Assembly: GCA_037355855.1 (NCBI GenBank)
Contig: CM074759.1
Location: forward strand, 2,108,001 to 2,172,000
Source of the DNA: Pseudo-nitzschia pungens
Taxonomy: Eukaryota; Bacillariophyta; Bacillariophyceae; Bacillariales; Bacillariaceae
Length of the DNA stretch: 64,000 nucleotides
Direction: 5' to 3'
Both the position numbers and the translations under genes were made by a program. Below the pieces are notes generated by a model. That model saw only the letters and a list, made by a program, of their open reading frames with translations. It ran no database searches and was not told the DNA's origin. Positions within the stretch are counted from its first letter, which is position 1. The number at the start of each line of letters is the position of its first letter. Positions 40,225 through 50,568 of the stretch are shown one piece after another.

Positions 40225-43200
40225 CTCATTTACTTGTAGGATGAGGAAGGGGCCTGTTCTTCTAGGCTGTAGCTTGTCCGGATCCGGCTCCTGCAGCCAT
40301 ACCTTGTCGTTGATCCGAAAGATATGTTCTATTCGTTTGGCGTTGTCCCGAAGCAGAGCTCTGTTGATTCCTTGTTGTCGTAGCTGCTTGAGGGCTAATA
40401 GATTGGAGGTTAGTGGCAGATCTATCATCATGTCCCTGTTGAAGACCAGGGATCCTGGAGAGGCTTGTAAAGAGGTGCTGACTGCACATCGAGGGGCATG
40501 CATGCATGTTGCTAGGGCATTATCCATGAGCTGTGTGGCTCTGGCGTTGGCTTGTGGAGGATTAACATGTACGAGAACGCGTAGGATATCCGCCACTGTG
40601 TGATGTACTCGCTCGCAGATGGCATTCGCTTGTGGATTCTTAACTGTAGTCGGGATTGATTGGACTCCATACTGCTTGAGGGTGAGCTGGAATTCAGCTC
40701 CTAGGAATTCACTGCCATTGTCATGGATACATCTGTTTGGTCTAGGATATCTTGAGAGCCAGCAGTTCTTGAATTGATCAGAGACATGCTGAGAGGATTT
40801 ATCCCTGATCCCGATGATTTCAAGTAGATTAGTGACTGGATCGATACATGTTAGCGCCTTGAAGTTATAGGTCTTGTTTTGGGCTGTGATCTTCCAAGGC
40901 CCTATAAGATCAACGTGGACTTCATTGAAGGGCGATACCGGGGCTTCTTTGGGAGGAAGCTTCCCATATTTAGCTTGCCTGCTCTTGTATTGGATGCAAT
41001 CATCAGGGCAAATGTAGGACTTGCATAAGTTGGACAGGTTGTCTGCGTAGAAGCGAGCTGAGATAGTCTTATATAATCTGGTGGATCCACAATGACCCAA
41101 CAGGAGATGGTACCATTTGATGGTATCGTTCGTAAGAGAGCTTGGTATGTAAATTCACCAATTATTTGGATTGGATTGGTTGGCATAGCAGAGGATGTTA
41201 TTGCCTTGTAATTCTTGGTAGAAGAATGCTTTGGATTGGATCTTGAACTTGACAGTCGGGTCCTTTTGCTTATGGAGGTATATCTTGTTATAGTTAACCG
41301 GGCATTCCATGTCTTGGTTGTTTGGTAGGTTGATGAGACACTCATTGTTCAGCAAACAAGAGTATAACTCCTGGTCTGCGTCATTGCATAAGTGCTGGAA
41401 TAGATTTGGGAACTCTGCTAAGAACAGTTCTTCATCTTGCTTGGGGACTTCAAGTTTCAAAAAATCAATAAGAGTGCCCTTTTCAAGGACTTTCTTCCCT
41501 TCAGTAGGTGGATCCATCCGGGGGAGCCTGGAGAAGGCATCAGCAAGAACATTCTTCTTGCCTTCAACATAGGTGAGATTGACACCAAATTCTTCGAGGA
41601 ATAGTCTCCACCGGAGGACTCGTTGGACTGAAAGTGTTCGGAAGGTAAGGTTCTTATGGTCAGTGTATACGTTGATTACACCACCAAGGAGCATCTTCCG
41701 GTACTCTTTGCAGCAGAGTACTATTGCGAGGAGTTCTTTCTCCATAGTAGTATAGTTCTTTTGGGCATCAGATAGTTTCTTGGACCAGTATGCAATAGGC
41801 TTGCCATCTTGTAGTATGGCAGCACCTAGTTGTAGGTCGGAGGCATCAGTGTACAGTTCAAAGGGCTTGTTAAGGTCTGGATAGGTGTTGAGCGCATCTG
41901 CTGCCACCATTGCTTTCATTTCTTGAAAGGCTTTATCTTGAGCAGGACCCCAAGTGAAAGCCGAAGGGGCTTTTCTTTGCTTGCCCTTGATGGCAGCTGC
42001 TTGGGGAGTTTTCTTGGGGGTTCCTGTAATATCAAATAGAGGAGCTAAGACATGCGATCTGCGAGGCCACATATCCCTGTAGTATCCTACAGCGCCTAGG
42101 AAGGACTTGACTTGGGTCACAGTTCTTGGTCGATCCATGTGGAGGATGGCTTCTATCTTCTTGCGCCAGGGCTTAACTGCTGTAGGTGTCATCCAGTATC
42201 CAAGGAAGTCGGTTTCTTGTACAGCCCAATCACATTTGAGTGGGTTGCACTTGAGGCCATTCTGGTTAAGTCTGTCGAGGATCTTGTCAATGGTCTTCAT
42301 GTGGAGGTCAAAGGATCCATTGGTCCAGATGCCAATATCATCAATATAAACAGTGCAGTCAGTGTCTTGTAGGATATCTTCCATTAGTTGTTGGGCAACA
42401 TCTGGAGAGACTTTGACACCCATCGGTAGTCTTTGGTATTCATAGCAACCATATGGGGTTACTATGGTACAGAGCTTCTTGCTTGCGTCATCCAGTTCAA
42501 AGCAGTAGTATTGCATGGACAAATCGATCTTGGTAAAGTGAGTATACTTGCCGCGCTTGTTCATGATATCTTGTATCCTTGGTATGGGATAAGGTCTTCT
42601 TTCAAGGAGTTCATTCAGTTCTCTGAAGTCTGATACCCATCTAACTCTGTTGTCTTTCTTTGGGACAATAAAGGTAGGGAACGCCCATTCAGCTGGTCCA
42701 GTGCATCGTTTGAGTACTCCATCATTACAGAGGTTCTGGAGCTCCCGTTTGAATAGGTCTTCTCGTTTGTATGCAACTGGATAAGGCTTCTTGTGGATGG
42801 GCTTGGATCCGGGCTTCAGTCTTAGGGAGATTTGCTTGTGTGGGTACTTGCCGAGTTCCCCATTGAAGACGTTAGGGTACTTGTCTAGTATTGCTTGGAA
42901 CTGCTGCTGCTCTTGCTTGGACATGTGGGACTGCTGTTGTGCCACTGTGGATGGATCTGTTTCTTGGTAGGCTCTATCGAGGATCACCTTGGACTTGTAT
43001 GGGTTGGCAAAGGAGAGATCATCAGCAAAGAGTTTGGCGTCCTCTAGTTCTTCCATGAGCATGGTGTAGTCGGACTCGTGGTATAAGGAGGTATCCTTCA
43101 TGGGAACAGTTCTATCCATCCATTGTACTGCGCCTTCTTTGAATAGGAGATTGATCTGTGCCAGGTGGAGGAAGTCTCTGCCTAGTATAAGATCATATCT

Positions 43201-43480
43201 GCAGTCAGGGGAATGGAAGAGCCTTGCCTCTTGTAGGTCGATAGTGTAGTTGCCAAACTCTCATAGTTTGATGTTCTTCATGATGACATATTCTGTAGTA
43301 TCGAAGCTGCCATTGGCTGTAGTAGTTAGGGCTTGATGCTTGCTTCGTAGTGGCATTGTGCCAAATGGTAGTGCTCTTTTGTTGATTAGAGTTCCAGAGG
43401 ATCCACTATCTAGTAGCGCTAGTAGTGGTCTTGCTTTGAGGGGGATGCCTTGTATGTACTGTACGTTGGTTAGAAGAATA
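40225..43480 (-). pseudogene. Outer retrotransposon pol: protease, reverse transcriptase, RNase H, integrase (two in-frame TGA, cut twice)
   Basis: One minus-strand frame read from 43480 down to 40225. Protease: LLALLDSGSSGTLI (about 43415-43375). A TGA (43263-43261) follows NIKL. RT: VSDFRELNELLERRPYP, LPMGVKVSPDVA and the catalytic YIDDIGIW. Thumb: FLGYWMTP. RNase H: ELYTDASDLQLGAA, with MEKELLAIV. A second TGA (41157-41155) follows NNW. Then the integrase: an HHCC-like zinc region (LLGHCGSTRLYK...CKSYICPDDC), VHVDLIGPW, CIHDNGSEF and NAICERVHH for the D-D-E triad. It stops at GPFLILQVNE, where the gag-only LTR element is inserted. Both TGA codons could come from CGA. N-terminal pol sequence lies beyond the LINE (46366-46901). 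Confidence 0.88.
43470..43480. repeat. Target duplication of the LINE, left
   Basis: TTAGAAGAATA; matches 46355-46365 (TTATAAGAATA) at 10 of 11 bases. Confidence 0.7.
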
Positions 43481-46354
43481 ATAATAATATACGTATTTAA
43501 ATAACTTTAATCACCAAAGGTGAAACTAAATTACTCAGTCTGTAACCAGACTTTAACGTCGCCTCCATCATAGAGTCAGGACCCCAAGTGGTAGAACGAC
43601 AAATTTTCAAAACAAACCTTGAACATCAAGCAGGGAAAAAGACAAACAAGTCCCACAAAATAGGGACTTGAGAGAAAGTGAAATGGGAATGAAGATATTG
43701 GGATAAGATCCAGTATCAAAAGGGATGGGACAGGATGAGAAGCAGGAACAGAAAACAAAACCAAGGTACAAAGTGGAATCAACCCTGAGGTCCAGTAAGC
43801 CAGGCTCTGAGAAGAGCAGCCTCTTGTTGGTATGGCTGCACTGGTGGGTCAGGCGCTGCATACTGCTTCCTTGCAAGGTGGATGGTTGCAAGCCACTGCC
43901 GCTTGGCAGTCAGGGTGTAACCTTGTAGGACTTGGAAAGGGGTTTGTAACAGGGAGTGTGACTGGGGAAGTGCACCAGCTGCGCCAATGGCCAATTCAGA
44001 GGAGATGGAAGCATCAAGAGATTGGTGTTGTTCAGCATCAAGGGTACCCCCAGGACCATGGAGTCGTTCATTCCTATAGGTCCAAAGATCCCAGGAGGTA
44101 AGAAAGAACTGATGGATGATAGCTGTAGCCCACCGTTTGGGAGAGCGCTTGCTTCCAATGTGGGAGTAGTAGTCAGCCTGGATTTGGTACCAGCAAGGAG
44201 ACCACCTACCCAGAAGCCAGTTGTGCCAGCCAATAGTCCTCTGTGCTCTGACAGCAGAGGCAATTGCAAGTGAGTAAGATGATGGATAAATGTTCTGGCC
44301 CTTCCGAACTCTGGTGAGAAGATCCACAATGGCAGCCACCAATGTTGGATCAGTTTGTTCAACTTCAAGCCTCTTCTGCAGTGGTCCCTTGAAAGCTGAC
44401 ACACTGTGCTGTACTGCCCCAGTGTCCTTGCAGGAGAGCACATGAGAAACCTTCTCGTTGTCTGCATCACACAATGGGCACCTGGAGTGATCCTGATACT
44501 GGTAGTGAAGTAGTTGGTTGCCAACACCAATGCTGCCAGAAGCAAATTTGACAAACCACCTTTGCATGCCAGGAGGTAAACACTTGAAGGCATTCAGATG
44601 GGCACACCAATGGATGGAACTCAAAACAGGTTGTGGAATGGGAATGTCATGGTGGGTCTGCCAATATTGAAGAAGAGGAGGACCAGAAATGGCAACATGC
44701 AAAGCATTTTGGTCAAACCTTGAGCACTTGCTTCCATTGAGAGAAAAAGCCCAGGGCTCAAACACAAGTCTGGGATAGTGATGGGCAGAAGCTCTATGGA
44801 CAGAGAGAAATGCCTTTGCCATGCTGTCAACCTGATGATTGCGAAGGGCCCACCAATCAAGAAAGATTCCAGCTTGATGGCCCTGAACCCACTGAAAGTG
44901 CACAGAGATTGGCAGGGCAGAAATCATGTTTCTGATGACATAAACATAATCAAAAGACTTCTGGGAAATAACCAATGGCCATGATCCCTCAGCCTGTTTG
45001 AGAGCTGTGTCACCATCCAGAGCAATAGTGATAGAGCCAGAAGCAATATCAAAAAGACTCACCAGAGCAGTGCAGCAGGTGAGAACCCCAATGATTCCTG
45101 CCAGTTCACTCCTGTAGGAAGATTGATCCTCAGGGGATCCACTGACAAAATTACAGCCAGTGAGGAACAATGAAGCAGTCTTGGTGGAGGTATTGGGTGA
45201 CAAAATGAAAGCAGAAGTTCCTCTGAGAAGGTCCGGATCAAATGAACCATCACATACAGCACTGGCAGTACCACTCTCAATAGCATCAACAAGGTGCTGA
45301 CAGCCAGCCTGTGGTAGGGAATATTTGTGGAGCAGTACCCTTGGAGACGCACAGAGTGAATCAAAGGCATCTGCAGGGGAGTCTGGAAGAGAGTCATATG
45401 GATTGTACTCCAGAGGATCCATGTCAGGAGGTTCGGAAACAAAGGCTGAGGACCCAACAACGCGTACAACTTGTCCACAAATAACAGGGCAGACAAGTAC
45501 ATCAGCACAGGCTGGTTTGTCAGGAATGAGTTCAGAAGTGACCCTGTATCTGCCCCTGCCCTGGGAGGTGCTCACAATCCAGCCAGTAGAAGTTTTGAAG
45601 AATATTCTGTTGGTGGATGGAGACATAAACCAAGGCCAAAGAGAAGCCGTCTGGGGAGAGAGCCAATGCCCAAGGTGAAAAGAAGGAGCCAGTGCCCTGG
45701 CTGCAGGGGGTGGACAGGGGGGAAGAAAACAGGTCTGAAGAGCCTTAGTCCATAAGCGCTGTGCTGCTGGAGGCCAGGATGGAGGACATCTCGGCCAGTC
45801 AAGATGATCCCTCAAGTGATTGGAGGATGTCAGCTGGAAGGCCATGGGAGAGAGTCTTTTCCCATCTGGAGTACAAATGTCAGCAAGGGAAATAGCCTTG
45901 AGGGACATGCGCATGTGATTCAAGAGGGACAAGTCAGCACCTCTGAAGCCAGAGTTGACAAAGGCTTGCATGAGATAACAGTCATTGGAACGTAACAGTG
46001 GTAGGTCTGGGAAGTCTTCAAACAAGCTCACAGGGTGAACAGAGAAAAACTTCCACACATGTTTGTACCAGCAGGGAGTGACGTATGAAGCAAAGGGATG
46101 ATAGGGTGTGACACCAAGATGGAGAGGAAGTCCAAGTTCAAGCCTGAGAGACTCAGCAGTGAGCCTGAGAATCCTACCAGTTTGTGAGGACCTGGCAGAT
46201 TCCTGAAAGAGGGTGGCAATATGACTGAACTCTTGGAGGAGGTATGGATGGATGAATCCAAAGCCTTGATAGAGGGAAGGACCATAGAACACATGTCTGG
46301 GAAATGTCCGTGACATCCCTGCTTTATTCAGCACAGGAACAAGAGCTGGGTGAA
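43481..46354 (-). mobile_element. 5'-truncated LINE (non-LTR retrotransposon) fragment
   Basis: 2,874 bp between near-identical 11-bp direct repeats. Its 3' end (left, since it lies on the minus strand) finishes in a TTA-type trinucleotide tail (43478-43491 on the plus strand ATAATAATAAT). The coding part has lost its endonuclease and most of the reverse transcriptase. Present are a region after the RT (GPSLYQGFGFIHPYLLQEF...RLELGLPLHLG), an RNase H domain and a Cys/His knuckle. Truncation at the 5' end is the normal result of target-primed reverse transcription. Confidence 0.82.
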
Positions 46355-46838
46355 TTATAAGAATAGGAGCCACGTTGCTCGTATTCGTTCGAATTGGAGC
46401 CACGTTGCTCTTATTCGGGGGTGCTTGTTCTGCTGGATTTCCAGCAGTCGACAGCAGCTTTAAATAATTTTGCTCCAGCGCACCTCCTTTGGTGTAGTTT
46501 CTGGGTTTTCCGGGATTGCAATAGAGATTTTTTGCTGTACCGGTAGACCAGTTTCTTGCCAGGGACAAGGTTGGTCCATTTGTTGCTGCTGTCTTTGATG
46601 ATGCGTCTGTACCCTTGGATCGATTCGGTGTTCGATTCGTATCCGTGTTCGATATATCCTGTAGGATGTTGCGAACGATTGTTTTTGCTGCTGCGGCAGG
46701 CTTCAGTTGTGCTGAGCTTTCAACAGGAATAATCCATCCTGTAGGTTCCTTCCCCTCTTTACCTGGGAGATCTCCTCCATGCGTCATCCCAGACAGCAGG
46801 GCTGTACTGGCATCCAGTTCCCGGGGAGCTGGAGGCAA
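43779..46838 (-). pseudogene. Chimeric open frame: LTR-element pol N-terminus fused in frame to a LINE C-terminus
   Basis: 1,019 codons open from 46838 (a TTG, not a true start) to 43779. Residues 1-163 belong to the outer LTR element, between gag and protease. From HPALVPVLNK on, the sequence belongs to the inserted LINE. LINE landmarks: RNase H with SAVCDGSFDP (first Asp), SYRSELAGI (Glu), ITIALDGDT (Asp) and NHQVDSMAK (last Asp); a knuckle CPLCDADNEKVSHVLSC; and a conserved tail DLWTYRNERLHGPGG. The fusion is a chance outcome of insertion, and its start would need gag read-through. The LINE part itself is uninterrupted, so it is young. Confidence 0.82.
46355..46365. repeat. Target duplication of the LINE, right
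   Basis: TTATAAGAATA, partner of 43470-43480. Confidence 0.7.
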
Positions 46839-46901
46839 GGTGATTGCTGGTTTTAGTGAAGCCGGGGGCTTCGATTTTAGAGGCTTGGAGCCTCCGGAAA
46901 C
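46366..46901 (-). pseudogene. N-terminal part of the outer element's pol (gag-protease spacer)
   Basis: Continues the gag frame after the TGA at 46904-46902: VSGGSKPLKSK, then ELDASTALLSGMTHGGDLPG, and runs to SNVAPIL at the LINE insertion. Removing 2,885 bp (LINE plus one target duplication) brings it into frame with the protease at 43480, giving NVAPILLTNVQYIQG across the junction. No domain recognised; Lys/Asn/Thr-rich. Confidence 0.8.
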
Positions 46902-47957
46902 TCAGGGGAGCCACACAAGTTCTCCATCGATGCTCCTTTCAGTTCTTCCACCATGATTGGCATGGTATGCCTCGATTGCTGCGTCGCGCGCTGCGTTCAT
47001 GTGGGCTTGGAAGGTCTCGTTGCTTCCTGCTATCATCAAGGCCCTAGTATTGGCGTGGAAGGTCTCCGGTTGGTTGTTTCGGGAGCCCTTGGTGTAGTTC
47101 TTGGAGAACCGGTTCTTTGGGCACTCAGACCAATCATGGTTATGGCCTGGAATTCGACAGGGATTGGATTTCTTCTTGTTCTGGTTTCCCTTGTGGTTGG
47201 AATTATGGCTGCGCTTCCGGGCGTTGCTGTTGTTGCTGTTGTTGTTGTTCGGGCGCTTTTGTTGTTTGTTGTTATTCTTGTTGCTCTTCTTGTTGGCTTG
47301 CCTCTCGTGACAGCTCATATGATCCACAATGTGTCGGACCGTTGTCTCCTCTTGGATTCCACTGTGCATCATGCCATAGCTTTCAATCCATGTAGAGGGG
47401 AATGAATGGAGGAGGATTGTAAGTTTCTCCACTCTGGAAAGGGGCGCGCTGCTTCCTTCTAGTTTCTGCGTGTATTTCATGAGGATAAGGATGCGATCAG
47501 CGTGTTCCTTGCATGTGACTGATGGTGTCTTTCGGCAGTCGTGGCTTCGGAGGTAGGTGTGCATGATGTCCCTTGCATCCTTGGCATTGCAGTAGAGCTG
47601 AGTGAAGTCAATGAAGGCTTGCTCGTATCCCCCAATTTCTTCTTGGGAGTACTGGAATTCTTCGGGATCCAGTGGGTCCTTGATCATGTCATTCCACTTG
47701 CTCTGAGCGTCTGTGGTGAGGCAGCGTCCGAAGTGGGTTAGATAGATGCTGATTGGTAGCCGGAGATAGTTGGCAGCGTTCCTGAAAGACTCTTCTACAA
47801 AGAGCAATTCTTCTAGCCCTCCGGTCTCCGTGAAGAGAGGGACCTTCATGCTGTCGGTTCTCTCCTCATCGACATTGTACAGAGTAAAGAGCTTGGGCTT
47901 GGTCCGATCGAAGGAGCTCTTGTAGGTGATGGGGGGATCTCTGTAGATACCTGCCAT
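46902..47957 (-). CDS. Gag of the outer LTR retrotransposon
   Basis: 351 codons from MAGIYRDPPITYKSSFD to TGA at 46904-46902. A capsid-like helical region (DARDIMHTYLRSHD, LTILLHSFPSTWIES, IVDHMSCHER) is followed by an Asn/Lys-rich linker and a Cys/His knuckle, PCRIPGHNHDWSECPKN. Frame intact. The pol frame continues directly beyond the TGA without a shift, so Gag-Pol is most simply made by UGA read-through. Confidence 0.85.
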   Translation of the reverse strand: MAGIYRDPPITYKSSFDRTKPKLFTLYNVDEERTDSMKVPLFTETGGLEELLFVEESFRNAANYLRLPISIYLTHFGRCLTTDAQSKWNDMIKDPLDPEEFQYSQEEIGGYEQAFIDFTQLYCNAKDARDIMHTYLRSHDCRKTPSVTCKEHADRILILMKYTQKLEGSSAPLSRVEKLTILLHSFPSTWIESYGMMHSGIQEETTVRHIVDHMSCHERQANKKSNKNNNKQQKRPNNNNSNNSNARKRSHNSNHKGNQNKKKSNPCRIPGHNHDWSECPKNRFSKNYTKGSRNNQPETFHANTRALMIAGSNETFQAHMNAARDAAIEAYHANHGGRTERSIDGELVWLP

Positions 47958-48089
47958 GGTTGCGTTGGAGAGGAGCTTGCTGGAGATAAAGGTTCCTCTG
48001 TTATTGAGGATAAGGTATGTTTATCCGATTGTTTTGGTTCAGTACTGAATTCTACTGTTTTCCTACTTGAAGATAAACAGTAATTACTG

Positions 48090-48352
48090 TGTTACACTCT
48101 AAGGTAGAAAAATTGGAGTAGTATGAAAATTGTGACTAAACTTTCGACTCTTAAGCGAGCGTTATGATTTTCATGTGAACGTTTGAATATACAAACGCGC
48201 GCCGTGCTCATATTTGAATAACGGCACACATGCATTGCTTGGAGCGTCCGGCGTACAGTTTGAATATTTGTATTCAAACACCGGTCGGCTCGTATGTGGG
48301 ATTCGGTTAATTATTTAATCGTGATTCATGCTCGCTACGCTAGCATGTCACA
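48090..48352 (-). repeat. 5' LTR of the outer retrotransposon
   Basis: TGTTACACTCTAAGG...CATGTCACA, 263 bp, followed by the CAAAC duplication (48353-48357). Confidence 0.92.
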
Positions 48353-48534
48353 CAAACGAATCCTAATGAATCGAATCGATATATCCGGATAAATCCATTG
48401 AGGAGGAACGTTATATCCGGTTTGACCGATTAAAGAACGTTAGAAAGAATCGATATTATGATTAATATTTGGATTAATTTATATTTGGATTAATTTAAGT
48501 GCATTAAATGAATTTGTCAATTATTGAACTCCAG

Positions 48535-48600
48535 AGCACCTCTCTTCGGTTTGTTTATCAATCTTAAGGCTCTCTTCGGTTTGTTTATCGATCTTAAGGG
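48535..48600. repeat. Short tandem repeat in the Harbinger element
   Basis: CTCTCTTCGGTTTGTTTATC followed by (A/G)ATCTTAAGG occurs twice back to back (units of about 33 bp), just downstream of the transposase stop. Confidence 0.75.
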
Positions 48601-48657
48601 AGTATTTTTTTTGTCAAGAGACGTGTTTGCCTTGTTATTGACGCTATTAGCGCTTGT

Positions 48658-49851
48658 TTATTCCTCCGAGGACGATGGATCGAAAAAATTGTTGGCATTA
48701 ACAGTGGGTATAAGGTTGTAAGAAAAGAATCCAGGTGTATCACTCACGAAAGTGTTCCGAATAGTGTTGATCCCTATCTTGCTTGTCTGATAATTGTACA
48801 AGTGAATAACAAGGAAGAGTATCACTTTCCTTTCTTCTATTTGCATCCGGTCTTTTAACCGGGGGAATCCTCCTTGTATCTGACGCATCCCCCACTCGGA
48901 TAATTGTCGACAGCTTGTTGCAGCTCGGTTCAGTGCAACTCCAGCCGGTGTGTCTGGATCTCTTTGAGAACTTTTAATTAGGAAATCCTTGGATCCTACA
49001 TTGAAGGCAGAGTCAACTACCACTCTGGCTTTGAACCGGTCATAGATGTGCTCCATTTTTCCATATAAGCCATAATCAGCTTGTGTACTATCGTGCCAAC
49101 TGCCGGGACAATTAAGCGTACAGGCCCTGATCAAACCGTCGGGACCGAAGATAATAACAGAGTTGACGTGTGTGTTTGATGTCCAACCATTGTGGTATCT
49201 GTTTTGAATCCTCCAATTACATGACCTCTGTAAATCAAGTTTAAGTCCATCACAAGCTGCCCAGACTCAATGCTGTCCTAATAGTGGATACTTGGCACCG
49301 ATAACTTTGATATAATTTTCGATTTCTTCTTTATCTGGCAATCGAACGCAGGCAGAAGGATCCTTTTGTATTGCAAAAAGAAGTACTCTCCTGCCAAATA
49401 TAAGCCATTTATACATAGGAGTGGCAGTTAATCCAAAGGCTAGACTAATCGATCTTGCTGCTGATCCCCGCGTTCGAAACCAGTACAACACTAGCCCAAG
49501 ACAACCCACAGCATCCATGTCGCGTCTTCGACCTTTCATCTTCTCGGGTTTCCGAACAACGCATCTTGTTGTCTCATTGTATGTATACATGTCAAAATAG
49601 GGTTCAAAGATAGCAAGCAATTCGTGAAAGACTTTATGATCCATTCCACAACAGTTGAGAAGGGCTTGATCGTCCCCAGATCCAAACATGTAAGCGAATG
49701 GGGATGATGTGTATCTACGGATGGAGATTCGAGGATTTCTTCTGTCTCGTCTTCTTTTATCTTCAGGGGATAACTGCCTATAATTGTAATCAGGCATTCT
49801 ATATTTCTTATAGTAGTAATAGAAAAAAATCATTTCGAGTGTTGACACCAT
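48658..49851 (-). pseudogene. Harbinger DDE transposase, one in-frame TGA
   Basis: One frame of about 397 codons from 49851 (or MPDYNYRQ a little inside) to TAA/TAG-type stop at 48658. It is broken once by TGA at 49269-49267 between YPLLGQH and VWAACDG. Landmarks: the helix-turn-helix-like N-terminal half with DAVGCLGLVLYWFRTRGSAARSISLAFGLT; ACDGLKLDL, the first catalytic Asp; NSVIIFGPDGLI; NCPGSWHDSTQ, the second Asp; ARVVVDSAF; and a C-terminal RQLSEWGMRQIQGGFPRL typical of Harbinger proteins. The stop is compatible with CGA to TGA. Both Harbinger genes are broken, so the element is dead unless complemented or read through. Confidence 0.85.
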
Positions 49852-50210
49852 TGTACTAGTTCTAATTCAGCAGGAGGAGAGGCTGTCGATTCGATTGTGG
49901 ATTTGTCAATCGATTCGGTTGTTCGAAAAAGATAAAGATTAAATTAATTTGCCAGAGTACATCCCCCCCCTGTTGTTAAGGATGCAAAATCAAGTAAAAA
50001 AGTTGGTCTTTTTTCGTGTTCGGAACAGAGCCGGCCTGCTATAGAGGTTCGGCTAATGACTTTTTTGTTTTTGGAAAGAGAATTCCAAATTCCAAAATGC
50101 CCAAAATAGGCACGAACCGAATCGACCGTTAAACTCTCATTCATTAGAGTCCGTTGGGTGCGCCAAAAAATAAACGTTGTTTAATGCGATTTAATACTTT
50201 AGGTAATTTG

Positions 50211-50228
50211 TGTTTTCAGGAATCACTC
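50211..50228 (-). repeat. Harbinger right terminal inverted repeat
   Basis: TGTTTTCAGGAATCACTC followed by AAT; exact complement of the left TIR. Confidence 0.9.
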
Positions 50229-50568
50229 AATACTGGCATCCCGCTCCCCGAAATCGCGCGATTTCTGTGGTCCACTTAACGGATTTTTCCTCCAAATACA
50301 AGTACTAGTAGTACTTCGAATTACGTGTACGTGTACGAACGGTACGACTACTGGATTGATTGATGAACTCATAAGTGATTGATGGTTGATGGTTGGTTGG
50401 ATGTCGGACCGAAAAGAAAACAATAGAGACGACCAAAATGAACACAACATGTATGGCAAGAATGAGGATGACAGAAGCCATTCGATTCATCGTATTCTAT
50501 CGCATCATTACCATCGGTAATTAATTCTTCCTCCCTCGTTCGACGCTTACGATCCACGAAGAACGACA

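Larger units (their letters stand above)
36699..48352 (-). mobile_element. Complete Ty3-like LTR retrotransposon inserted in the Harbinger element
   Basis: Two 263-bp LTRs (36699-36961 and 48090-48352) differ at only three visible bases and are flanked by the 5-bp duplication CAAAC, so this is a rather recent insertion. Coding order on the minus strand is gag (47957-46902), protease, RT, RNase H and integrase (46901-40225, then 37126-36993), the Ty3/gypsy order. It carries two later insertions: a LINE at 43481-46354 and a gag-only LTR element at 37127-40224. Without them it would be about 5.7 kb. Gag and pol lie in one frame, separated by one TGA. Confidence 0.9.
35312..50228. mobile_element. 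PIF/Harbinger-like DNA transposon, split by nested retrotransposons
   Basis: Perfect 18-bp terminal inverted repeats (GAGTGATTCCTGAAAACA at 35312-35329, complement at 50211-50228) flanked by a 3-bp direct repeat AAT (35309-35311 and 50229-50231). Inside are the two genes expected of this superfamily: a DUF6818/MYB-like protein (plus, left) and a DDE transposase (minus, right), transcribed toward each other. Removing the 11,654-bp retrotransposon and its 5-bp duplication leaves about 3.26 kb, a normal Harbinger length. A 3-bp target duplication is normal for Harbinger, although TWA is more usual than AAT. Confidence 0.88.

Noticed and set aside
41155..49269. Selenocysteine at the in-frame TGA codons in the stack
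   Set aside because: None lies at a Cys position of a redox protein and no SECIS-like structure was seen; mutation or read-through is simpler.
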